Source of the DNA: Isoetes taiwanensis
Taxonomy: Eukaryota; Streptophyta; Lycopodiopsida; Isoetales; Isoetaceae
Direction of reading: 5' to 3'
Assembly (NCBI GenBank): GCA_021234155.1
Contig: JAJEKV010000085.1
Coordinates: 3,234,706-3,298,705 of the forward strand
DNA length: 64,000 nucleotides
Each line of letters opens with the position of its first letter. The stretch's first letter is position 1. Shown piece by piece: positions 56,054 through 64,000 of this stretch. Position numbers and translations under genes: made by a program. The notes beneath the pieces are model-generated. The model was not told the origin of the DNA. It ran no database searches and saw only the letters and a program-made list of their open reading frames with translations.

Positions 56054-57453
56054 ATGCCAACTCTGTCCGACACTAGATTCATTATCGGCATTCTTGGTAA
56101 GAACTTACTTCTAGCTATAAATTTTACTTCGCCAATTATTCTCTTATTCTTGATTTCGTAATCTAGGTAACATTGCATCTACTTGTATCGGATTATCTCC
56201 CTTGTAAGTCCATTCCATAACCTGCAATTTGCATTTTGTTATCCTTTTACAGCTTTGGATAAGTGTGTATTATTCTCTTTATTAGACCTACATTCGTGAG
56301 GATATGGAGGCATAAATCAACAGAAAGTTTTTCTCCAATTCCATATGCATCAGCCCTTTTTTGCAGCCTGTTATGGGCATGGTATGCAATGCCTTTTGTT
56401 AGCGAGAGGAACTTGTTGGTTCTTACCATTAACGGTTCACAGACAGTGTTGAGATCAGTCTACCTAGTCATATTTTTTGTCTTTGCACCTGCAAAAGGAA
56501 AGGTAAAGAGGTCTTAAATGTTGATGCTCTTAGATTTTAAGTTTAACGCACCTTATAATCTTTTTCAGATAAAAGTGTTGCAATTGGTATTTCTAATTAT
56601 CATTACATTTGCTTTGGACGTGATTGTCACTATGGTTGTGACTTATAAAAGAAGGCCTTTATGTGCTGGCATCATAGCTACGGGATCGGCATTCATTTTA
56701 TTTGCATCTCCCTTATCAATCATGGTAAGCATCTGTTTTATCAAATATTAATTGTCATTGTGTATTGCAAATTTGAGTTTAGACTATGTAACATCATCCT
56801 GAGCATTAATGGGAGATATGGATGCACTTTGTCAAATTGACTTAAGTTTGTATATTGGCAGAAACTAGTGATTAGGACCAAGAGTTCGGAATTCATGCCA
56901 ATTTATTTCATATTGAGTCTATTAATCAGCAGCTTTATTTGGGCGGCTTTTGGCATCCTTGGAAGGGATTTATTTGTAATTGTAAGTAATATTTTCCTCA
57001 CTATGTCATGTTTTGACTCTTTTGTTAAGAAATTGAGCCTTGGGATTCTTTCTTTAGGTGTCAAATGCCCCTGGGATTTTCCTGGGGATAATTCAGTTGG
57101 TAATTTACTTGATGTACTGCAATAAATGGTCACACAAGCGTCCTGAGGAAGAGATAAAAGAGGATGAGATATATGCAACTGAGAACAAATTATCTATAGA
57201 TATGGCTTCGGATGCAGACACGTTAAATTTAGAGAAGGGGTTGGATGCAAAAGAGTTGATATTGGATACCATTATAGATGCAGGGAAATTAATCACAGGG
57301 ACAAAAACAAATCTGCAGGAGGTTACAGAGAAGTCCATAGAAGCAAATCTACAAAAGGTTACACCGGATACAATTTCTGATGCTGAAAAATTAATCACAG
57401 ATACTACTGGACATGAGGAAGCTCCGACTTCAATGACAAGAAAGGTATCATAG
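56054..57453 (+). CDS. SWEET-family sugar transporter, six exons, 322 aa
   Basis: SWEET proteins are seven-helix membrane uniporters for glucose or sucrose. Exons: 56054-56096, 56167-56203, 56286-56502, 56569-56724, 56862-56981 and 57058-57453. All introns are GT-AG and the joined frame is open (969 bases with stop). Helix 1 reads FIIGILGNIASTCIGLSPL. The first MtN3 repeat has PTFVRIWRHKSTESFSPIPY, the family signature. The second has VIRTKSSEFMPIYFILSLL and ends SNAPGIFLGIIQLVIYL. A tail of about 105 acidic residues after helix 7 is long for the family and holds an imperfect internal repeat (DAGKLITGT and DAEKLITDT; NLQEVTE and NLQKVTP). The exon layout matches known plant SWEET genes. It looks intact; sugar specificity and clade cannot be told from sequence alone. 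Confidence 0.93.
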
Positions 57454-59004
57454 ATGGAAAAACAACGATTTCGTACATCATGTACCTTAAATAATCAACC
57501 ATTTTGATAGGTTTGTATATTACAAAGGCATTTGCTACCATATTTTGTACATTCCATTACAAAGAGTAAAGAGTTTATTATCTGCAACATAAAATGCAGC
57601 ATGAATCTCTACTGTAATCGTTGCAGTAATGAAGAATACGATCAATTGCATGGCTGTAGGCTGTAGCTAGAATCTGGCTTTAAATTCGTTGGATTGCATC
57701 GATGGAGTCCTTGCCGTTGTACAGGTAAGTTCCCTGCGATTCCCGAATCTCTGAATCAGCATGAGCCATGCCCTGGATTAGCAGGTGTAGATTCAAAATA
57801 CTGCCCTGATCTGGTCAGCTCTAACATTTATGTCGCTTCCACCTGGTTTAGGAGATTATTTTGTGACGCATATGTTGACATGTCTGTGTTGACATTTAAA
57901 TATCCCGGGAAGGCCATTCTACGGCCGTGAAATGGTTTGCCTCAAATAGAATAGAGAATGTTTAGAGTTGAATTATTTTATCCACATTTGGGGTGTATTA
58001 TAGTTTGGGGTGTCTCTAGAATTTTTTGGATTTGGGGTGTATTATAGTTTGGGGTGTCTCTAAAATTTTTAGGACCATTAGATCGCAGCATATTACGGAT
58101 GATATTCCCCCACATGGCCTTTCGGCCCTTAAATGCAAGTCAAGATGGGGTCAAATCTACCCCATTTGACTTACCTCTCCAACAAAAAACCATCCCGTGG
58201 TTTGATATTTATGAGAACATAATATTCCAGCAGCATGTATGACCATCAAATTGCTATGAGCTTGGGTAGTCGAACCTCAGCATGATTCCCATGCTCATCT
58301 AAGCATAGCATCATCCCACACAAGGGATAGCCGCTATGCCCAAAGGGCCGAAACCCACTAATACATCAAACAAGTTAGTGCCTCTGTCAAACAGCAATAA
58401 AAAATGACTTAACAAATAATTTCAAAATAATTTCCGATGAGCAGCAGTGACACATGATTTCACATGCGTACAGCCAACAACATCCACTTTTAGCACAACC
58501 ATACATTACCTAAAAACAAACTGTACAATGTGTTGAAGGAGACTCAACTAAGCCAAGGAAGTTGAGCTTCCCAACACCAGCATGCTCCTGCAAGCACTAT
58601 AATACACGTGCACATCAGGATGGATCACAAGCTCACATGGAAATAAGGAAACATAAATAACAAAGCACAAGCAACAGAGTTGCATTTGAAACGGGAGTGT
58701 TGCACAACTCCCGTTTCAAAGATTCCCTTTAAAAAACACAACATGATCCAGAAAGTGATCTTTTTGGGCTGAGGTTGAGATTCTTCAATAGTTCAATTTT
58801 TTTTTACCCTAATTTTGGCATCTCATGTAGGGGAGAACTTGTTTTTGTAAAACAACATACTTGAAAAGGGCAAATTTTAGAAATGCAATGTAAATCAAAG
58901 TATTACAAAAAAATCCATCAATTGTGGGATGAAAAAAATATATATTTCGGTTATTTTGGTAACACATCAAATTTGAGTGGTGTTGTAATGCTAACAATAA
59001 TTTA
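57454..59004. other. Intergenic; tandem 41-bp repeat and a perfect 13-bp-stem hairpin
   Basis: TTTGGGGTGTATTATAGTTT and the following GGGGTGTCTCTARAATTTTT occur twice in tandem at about 57985-58068. At 58685-58720 TTTGAAACGGGAG and CTCCCGTTTCAAA form a perfect 13-bp stem around a 10-base loop. The stretch 57690-57930 has an open frame on the plus strand without recognisable motif. Confidence 0.6.
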
Positions 59005-60200
59005 TTAATTATACTCGTCATCACCCTTCTTGCTTGATTCAGGCTCTTCCTTTGATGTCGACTGCTGCTTGTCCGGTGAACTAACCCGTTCTTCTTCAGC
59101 TTTGTCTTCTGGATTAACAACTGGAGCAACTTCTTTTAGCTCTACAAAAACAACCTCTTCGTCAACAGAGCTCGTGAGAGGTGGCTGAATCTCCGATGAT
59201 GTCATCTTGGCATAATCAGATGAGGATTTGGCGCCTAGCTCTTGATTCTCATCAGGAAGGTTTGATAAGACAGCCAATCTCATCTTAATGAAGTTCACAA
59301 GCTCCTTGTCTATGTCCACAGCCACACAATTTCGTCCCTTCTTGAGTGCACATGCAATGGTGGTACCAGAGCCAGAGAACGCATCAAGCACCCAATCTCC
59401 TGGACGAGAAAACATGTCAATGAGATGGTTGATGAGTTTTTGGGGGCTTCTGATAGTGGTTCACAATTCTGCGCCGCAGGCACTTTCGGGCCTTGCTTAC
59501 TCAGAACAACTGCGCAGAAACTCTAAAACATTTGAGAAGTCGGTCACGGGCGAAGTGTTGAAATGCTCCATGGTCCTCTTGCCATCGAAGCTCCAAGAAC
59601 CAACGTGGAGATATTCCACTTTGCTTAATGACACAGGGGCCTCCACCATGATAATTTATATTCGTTTTGTACCTTCAAGAGAAAGGTCGGTGGTCAGCAA
59701 CAAAAGAAAATAACAAGTAGTGTATTCCGAATCTGGCGTGCATTTAGACTAAGTTCTCGTGAACCGGCTTGGTCGAGATCCAAAGTGATTTTTGAAGTCG
59801 CCTTCGACAAGACCAGCTTGCATACCGAGTGAAATACCACTAACCGCCAGTGTCTAGTCAGTAGTGATCTTCATTAAGCCTTTTATGAATTCATTGAAAT
59901 CCGCATGCTTAAAAGGGATGTCATCGTATCGACTGTCTTTAATCTTGAAGCCGTAGGGAATGTCAGCAATGATTAGCGTGAAATCTTGTGGCTTCACACT
60001 CGCTACAAGCTTGGTGCAGTCCCCATGTACAATTGAGTAAAGATTGTTTTGGTCGAATAAAGTAAACGTTTCGTAGTCCGTTTCTGCGACCTCTACAGTC
60101 CGACGCTCTGCCAAAGTTCTTTCTTCCCGAAAGCAATCCTTACGGTGTGCATGAAACCTTCTGGTAGGTCCTTGTTTTTCTTCTTACTCTGCAAATCCAC
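59005..60200 (-). pseudogene. N6/N4-type DNA methyltransferase domain, decayed (C-terminal half of the ParB-like/methyltransferase gene)
   Basis: Enzymes of this class add methyl groups to adenine N6 or cytosine N4 in DNA. Order on the minus strand: an exon after TTTGCAG at about 60189 (SKKKNKDLPEGFMHTVRIAFGKK); a 1-base frame change near 60125; then YSIVHGDCTKLVASV and IIADIPYGFK (motif IV, D-I-P-Y for D-P-P-Y), with a stop at about 59856. YKTNINYHGGGP near 59670 and KVEYLHVGSWSFDGKR near 59610 are in different frames. SPQKLINHLIDMFSRPGDW and DAFSGSGTTIACALKKGRN (motif I, AdoMet-binding) are at 59440-59330. An acidic tail ends at 59005. Motif IV before motif I is the beta-class order. At least three frame breaks argue for a pseudogene, unless there are small introns I cannot see. 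Confidence 0.8.
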
Positions 60201-62381
60201 AAAATTATTAGAACATTTACAAATCTACGCTATCTAAACGCCCAAAGCAGGCTTACCCAGCCTTCAAAATTTGGAGCGTACTAAACAATTCTCTCGTCAG
60301 ATGTAGCAATAGGATAAAGCTCCTTGCACCGTTCCCATGTTTGCACATTCAATTGTTCCATCAAACATGTTTGACATGTAATGACGTTCTTCTGGCTGCA
60401 ACATCCAAACCAAGAATTACATCAGGGACACGTCTACAGAAGAACCTTATCGCAATCACAAAACAACACCACATCAAACAAGAAAAGCCAAAGTGTATTC
60501 CGGAATACACTTTGGCTTTACTGTTAAAGCCAAAGTGTATTCCGGAATACACTTTGGCTTTTCTTGTTAGCCAAAGTGTATTCCGGAATACACTTTGGCT
60601 TTGCTTCAGTTTCTCATCGTTGCAGACGGATTTGTAAGGCTAAAGTTTTAGGACTGTACAGAGCGTTGACACAAAAGACTAAACTTTCTAAAAGACTTAC
60701 TTGTGCAACTCCTTCGACATTTCTTCTAAAGTAAATTCCTTGTCCACAACCTTTTGCAGCAACATTTCTAACAAAGGAATGTCCGTAAATCCTTGAAGCT
60801 CTCTCCAGACAGTGATAGTCATTTCTTTTTTTGGAACATCGGATCCTTTTTTCTTGTCTGTCACCTTGCCCTTACTTTTGAGGTCTCCGCGCTCGAACAT
60901 ATTAAAAATTTCGTTTTGCAAATCCCATATCTAAACATGGTAACAAGTGGCGTTAGTACAATGTATTCTGGAATAGAATGCTGGGACTAGCTACTTGAAA
61001 TAAAATGCGGACATACCCTTCCTTCTCTAAAAGCAAGCTGGAACCAGTTGTCATGGGCAATAAGAGAGGTCCTTTTGTTGTCCTCGTCGTACTTTAGACA
61101 ACACTCTATGGCACACGCCTCTTTGAGCTCCAAGGAGTATGCTGGCTTCTTTAGGTCGTCGCCATATTTTTCTTTAAATATAAGAAATTCTCTGTGCATA
61201 AACCTTATTTTGTCCACAAAGCTCATCTTCAATTTGTATTCGTTGTCCGCATTGTGGGTGTTGGCAACGATCTTAGCTTCTTCGTCAGTAAGGCCACAAT
61301 ATACTGCACAAAGAACCGTCAGATACCTCGCTTTGAACTTCTCCTTGTACAGTTGCCTCCTTGCTTTGAAGCTGTGGTTCCCCCCTAACACATAATGCGT
61401 GTAGGTATCCGCATTTTCCTTGTCATACTGGGCGGGGTCAATGCACTGTTCCCTGTCAACTAGCACAACTATAGGAGCTACATGAGCGTAGGGATTGCTC
61501 CTAATCCTGTCCTTCAAGTTCCTTAAATGATCTGCATAAATCTTCCGAACTTGAAGAGGTCTCTCACCGTTTTCGTTCTTTGGTGGCAGCTTCATTGATG
61601 TTACTTGCAGGTATATCACACCTTGCACAAGCTTTTCCCTGTTTATTGCTGCCATTTTTTCTGAGGTCTTGTCGACCTTTTTTTCTTTAATAGCTACACC
61701 AGGGGCTTTGTTTTTTCCTCTTGCCTTCTTTTGTTTTGGTTCTTCTTCTGGCTCTTCCAAAACCACTAATGCCTGAGTTCTCTTCTTAGCTGGCTCTTTA
61801 GCAGCAACAGTGTTTCGTGGCACTGGCCTTCGTGGCTCTTGCTCCACAAAATCCTCTTTGCTCCCTTCATTATCAGATGGGCTGCTAGTGCCATCCACTT
61901 GTTCTTCCTCTGTGTCACTGATTGTAAAGTCTTCACTAAACGAAGAACTTACAGTGTGTACAATGGACAACAGTGTTTGTTTGTTTATGTAGTGTGCCAC
62001 ATACTTGTAAAGTGGAGGTGGGTTTACCCTAGTCAACCTCAACATAGCCTCATCAAGAACAAACATCCCCTGTGATGTATTAAATGACAGCCTGCTGCGC
62101 TGTCCAGACTGCCCAGCAACACTGTCAACACTCTTTATATGGGCCATGCACTGGAATTCGACGTCGTCGTAACGTTTCTGTCCTGGACTCTTACAGACGT
62201 GCAAGAATGTGAGTGTGGAGTACTTGCCCCCATGGCCTCTAGTAAAGAACCACTGAGTTTGGAAACATTCGTAGACATTTGGTTCAGATGGGCCACCCAC
62301 ATTCTTCGGCGGCTGGTGCTTCTTTCTGACAAGCTTCACGATGTTCTTAGCAGGTTGCTTCTGGGCAGGGTTTTGGCTGTA
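60201..62381 (-). pseudogene. ParB-like domain protein, N-terminal part of the methyltransferase gene
   Basis: The main exon (about 62381-61017) begins after CTACAG with QNPAQKQPAKNIVKLV. A segment follows with ECFQTQWFFTRGHGG and DVEFQCMAHIKSVDS, then an acidic linker (SDTEEEQVDG) and a basic one (KQKKARGKNKAPG). The ParB-like fold reads NPYAHVAPIVVLVDREQ, VLGGNHSFKARRQLYKE (the G-x-H...A motif), then LTDEEAKIVANTHNADNEY. A donor (AGG|GTATGT) is at 61016. Further exons at about 60937-60703 (IWDLQNEIFNMFERGDL, ending AA|GTAAGT) and about 60398-60245 (NQKNVITCQTCLMEQLN, CKELYPIATSDERIV) carry the frame towards the methyltransferase. The last has a TAG at 60283-60281, inside an otherwise open exon ending YAPNFEGW|GTAAGC. 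ParB-like plus methyltransferase fusions are common in phages and bacteria; here the introns show a eukaryotic gene. Confidence 0.8.
60484..60600. repeat. Array of three long perfect palindromes in an intron (group A)
   Basis: Perfect self-complementary stretches at 60484-60519 (36 bp), 60526-60561 (36 bp) and 60569-60600 (32 bp). All have the centre GTATTCCGGAATAC and the arms AGCCAAAGT/ACTTTGGCT. Spacers are 6 and 7 bases (ACTGTT and similar). They lie in the intron between the 60.9-kb and 60.4-kb exons. Confidence 0.95.
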
Positions 62382-62517
62382 GCAATGGTGTCGTTAGCAA
62401 ACAGAAACTAGAGCAGGATAATCAGCTAAAGTAACAAAAACGGGGAAAAAACAAGCGTTTCGACACTTAAAACAAGGAAAAAAATTGCAATTTTTGACTT
62501 CTAAAGCCCTAAAAGTA
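62382..62517. other. Intron or upstream sequence of the ParB-like gene
   Basis: Short AT-rich stretch between the probable splice acceptor at 62382 and the palindrome array. A possible earlier exon at about 63030-62876 (KGKKCALTFVFDFRSSSRQ, ending MDR before a GTTAGT donor) has no ATG near its start, so the first coding exon remains uncertain. Confidence 0.35.
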
Positions 62518-62816
62518 AGCAAAAGTGTATGAATACACTTTTGCCGCACAAAGTGAAGCAAAATGTATTCCCGAATACACTTTTCCTTAGACTGTTTAGC
62601 CAAAATGTATTCCGGAATACACCTTGGCTTTCACTGTGAAGCCAACGTGTATTCCGGAATATACTTTGGCTTTTACTGTTAAGCCAAAGTGTATTCCGGA
62701 ATACACTTTGACTTTTACTGTTAAGCCAAAGTGTATTAATACACTTTGGCTTACCAATGAATACACTTTGGCTTACCAATGAAAGCAAAAATGTATTCGG
62801 GAATACATTTTTGCTT
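62518..62816. repeat. Array of about seven palindromes with varying arms (group B)
   Basis: Successive palindromes share GTATTCCGGAATAC or shorter versions (GTATTAATAC, GTATGAATAC, GTATTCGGGAATAC). The arms vary but stay paired: AAAAGTG/CACTTTT, AAAATG, CCAAAGTG/CACTTTGG, AAAAATG/CATTTTT. Spacers are often TTACTGTTA or TCACTGTGA. The array is upstream of the main ParB-like exon. An extra half-unit (GAATACACTTTGGCTTACCAAT) is repeated twice in direct orientation near 62740-62780. Confidence 0.93.
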
Positions 62817-63073
62817 AACAGGAGGACAGTACGTCTAATTTGAATGATTAAAAGCACGTACAAATGACAAGTCGCACTAACCTGTCCATGGTATGCCTAT
62901 GCAATTCGGAATACAGCTCGAGCGGAAATTTGCGGAGGCGCTGGGTCTGGCGACTGGAGCTGCGGAAGTCGAATACAAAAGTGAGGGCGCATTTTTTTCC
63001 TTTTAAAGATACGCTAACACGTTTGTCCAAGTTCTATGTGAAATCGAATACAGTACATTGTACTGGCCACTCG

Positions 63074-63168
63074 GTGTGTATTCCGAAATACATTTGCAGT
63101 TTCTTTTTGTCTTCTGCTTTTCCTTTCCTTCGCTGCACAACTCGATTTGTATTCCCGAATACAAAATG
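63074..63168. repeat. Two isolated palindromes between the divergent genes (group C)
   Basis: GTGTATTCCGAAATACATTTGC at 63075-63096 and TTTGTATTCCCGAATACAAA at 63146-63165 have the same core with flanking pairing. A related half-site (AATTCGGAATAC) is at 62903-62914. They sit in the probable shared upstream region of the ParB-like gene and the plus-strand gene at 63223. Confidence 0.85.
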
Positions 63169-63222
63169 CACACCACTTCTGTGTTTTACTTACGTCTAAC
63201 AAATGTTTTGCAGCTTCGTAAG

Positions 63223-64000
63223 ATGGTTAACCGCGTGCTGAACAAGCTACCACCACCTTTTGTAGTATCTAGTTCGTCCAGTTCAGAGGGAGCCCTGGTC
63301 CAGGACGTTGTTTGTCATGATACCACCTCTTCTCCATCTCGTTCCTCAGCAACCTCCTCGTTGCTTGTCTTCGACACTCCGAGTCCAGAAACAAACAGGT
63401 TGCCACAACCCTTCCAGCCGTCACCAAGTCCTGTACAAAACAGACTGCCCCCTCCATTCATTCCATCACCACCTCTACGTAACATGCTTCCACTACCCTT
63501 TGTTCCTTCCCCCGAAAGTGCAAAGGTTACTCGGAACAGGCTCCCCCCACCCTTTGTCGTATCTCCAACACCAACTAGAAGTGCAAGGTCTGCTGCACGG
63601 TCTGAAGAATACGAGATTCACCACAACTTCTCTCCATATGACTTCAACACAAATGAGGATGATGTTGCAGCTTCAACACCTCTGCACACAAATATTGTGA
63701 CACATGGGTTTGCAGAGTTTCAAAGTGCAGTAAGAGATATGTTTGCAAGAACTCCTCAACAAGATGCTGCCACAACATTTGCTACCACATTAGATTATGG
63801 CCCATCTCCTACATTTAACACCGTGCCTCCGCCTTTTCCGGGAACAGCTTCACGAGGCCTCTTTTCCTCTAGAAACACACCAGTGAGGGTAGAGGAGGCC
63901 ACTCCAAGAGTAGAACTCTCGTCCGAAGATGAAGGCAACAACGACCAACGAGATTACATGTTCTCCAGCCAAAGTACCCAGAAATTCAGGGTGGATTATG
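63223..64000 (+). CDS. Unrecognised proline-rich repeat protein, 5' part (runs off the window)
   Basis: The frame opens with ATG at 63223 (MVNRVLNKLPPPFVVSS), nine bases after a splice-acceptor-like TTTTGCAG, and stays open for 259 codons to the window end. It holds six copies of a short motif of the form N-x-L-P-P-P-F-x-x-S-P (NKLPPPFVVSS, NRLPQPFQPSP, NRLPPPFIPSP, NMLPLPFVPSP, NRLPPPFVVSP and a looser NTVPPPFPGT), in Ser/Pro-rich sequence. A short phrase FQSAVRDMFARTPQQ may be helical. No family recognised. Low-complexity, probably disordered. It is transcribed away from the ParB-like gene, with palindromes between them. Confidence 0.65.
   Translation, partial: MVNRVLNKLPPPFVVSSSSSSEGALVQDVVCHDTTSSPSRSSATSSLLVFDTPSPETNRLPQPFQPSPSPVQNRLPPPFIPSPPLRNMLPLPFVPSPESAKVTRNRLPPPFVVSPTPTRSARSAARSEEYEIHHNFSPYDFNTNEDDVAASTPLHTNIVTHGFAEFQSAVRDMFARTPQQDAATTFATTLDYGPSPTFNTVPPPFPGTASRGLFSSRNTPVRVEEATPRVELSSEDEGNNDQRDYMFSSQSTQKFRVDY

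Noticed and set aside
59288-59713. Plus-strand open frame opposite the methyltransferase
   Set aside because: It is the complement of the recognisable AdoMet-binding motif region on the minus strand.
60484-62816. CRISPR-like array
   Set aside because: The repeats are long palindromes with very short, similar spacers, lie in introns of a plant gene, and no Cas genes are present.
1-64000. Bacterial or organellar origin for the window
   Set aside because: Spliced SWEET gene, poly(A)-tailed LINE and plant-type LTR, MULE and CACTA elements with target duplications show nuclear plant DNA; no ribosome-binding-site operon structure is seen.

Overview
This window is nuclear DNA from a land plant. 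It is almost entirely a graveyard of nested transposable elements, with one clean spliced host gene near the right side. The evidence for a plant is a six-exon SWEET-type sugar transporter gene with GT-AG introns at about 56.05-57.45 kb, together with plant-type Copia, Gypsy, LINE, Helitron, MULE and CACTA elements. The repeat density, and an unusual ParB-like/DNA-methyltransferase relic at 59-62.4 kb, would suit a large-genome non-seed plant such as a fern or lycophyte. That placement is a guess.

Layout. 1-4.72 kb: 3' part of an L1-like LINE (endonuclease, reverse transcriptase, zinc-finger region, poly(A)) inserted into a decayed Copia element whose gag, tRNA-primer site and LTR follow at 4.72-6.93 kb (- strand). 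6.93-7.70 kb: three diverged copies of a repeat. 7.70-19.8 kb: a Helitron (minus strand, with upstream AT-hook-like exons) carrying a Copia insertion. A 5-bp target duplication (CTTAT) still marks the Copia insertion, and a later inversion of about 5.3 kb between about 9.23 and 14.57 kb cut both the Helitron gene and the Copia gag. 22.222-29.511 kb: a 7.29-kb MULE with about 85-bp inverted repeats and a 9-bp target duplication (CCTGCATTC). It carries a decayed transposase, a Ulp1-type protease gene and a 1.8-kb minisatellite whose 26-bp unit resembles a motif in the terminal repeat. 30.84-42.2 kb: an old Gypsy element interrupted at 31.619-39.442 kb by three gag-only LTR units in head-to-tail array sharing four 710-bp LTRs. 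42.2-53.6 kb: a second LINE (- strand) split by a 9.27-kb CACTA element (43.238-52.502 kb). Removing the CACTA and one CCC duplication restores the LINE reading frame. 53.6-56.0 kb: miscellaneous repeats. 56.05-57.45 kb: the SWEET gene. 59.0-62.4 kb: the ParB-like/methyltransferase gene with several disabling changes. 63.22 kb to the end: the start of a divergent gene encoding repeats of the form N-R-L-P-P-P-F.

The observations most worth attention are: (a) arrays of perfect palindromes (core GTATTCCGGAATAC) inside and beside the ParB-like/methyltransferase gene; (b) the gag-only LTR concatemer, whose 3' region has four consecutive hairpins with compensating base changes; (c) the reconstructable Helitron-Copia inversion and the repeated AT-hook exons of the Helitron; and (d) the MULE whose internal minisatellite looks like amplified terminal-repeat sequence. 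Only the SWEET gene and the 63.2-kb open frame look intact; the MULE Ulp1 protease keeps its catalytic residues, and most other coding remnants are broken.
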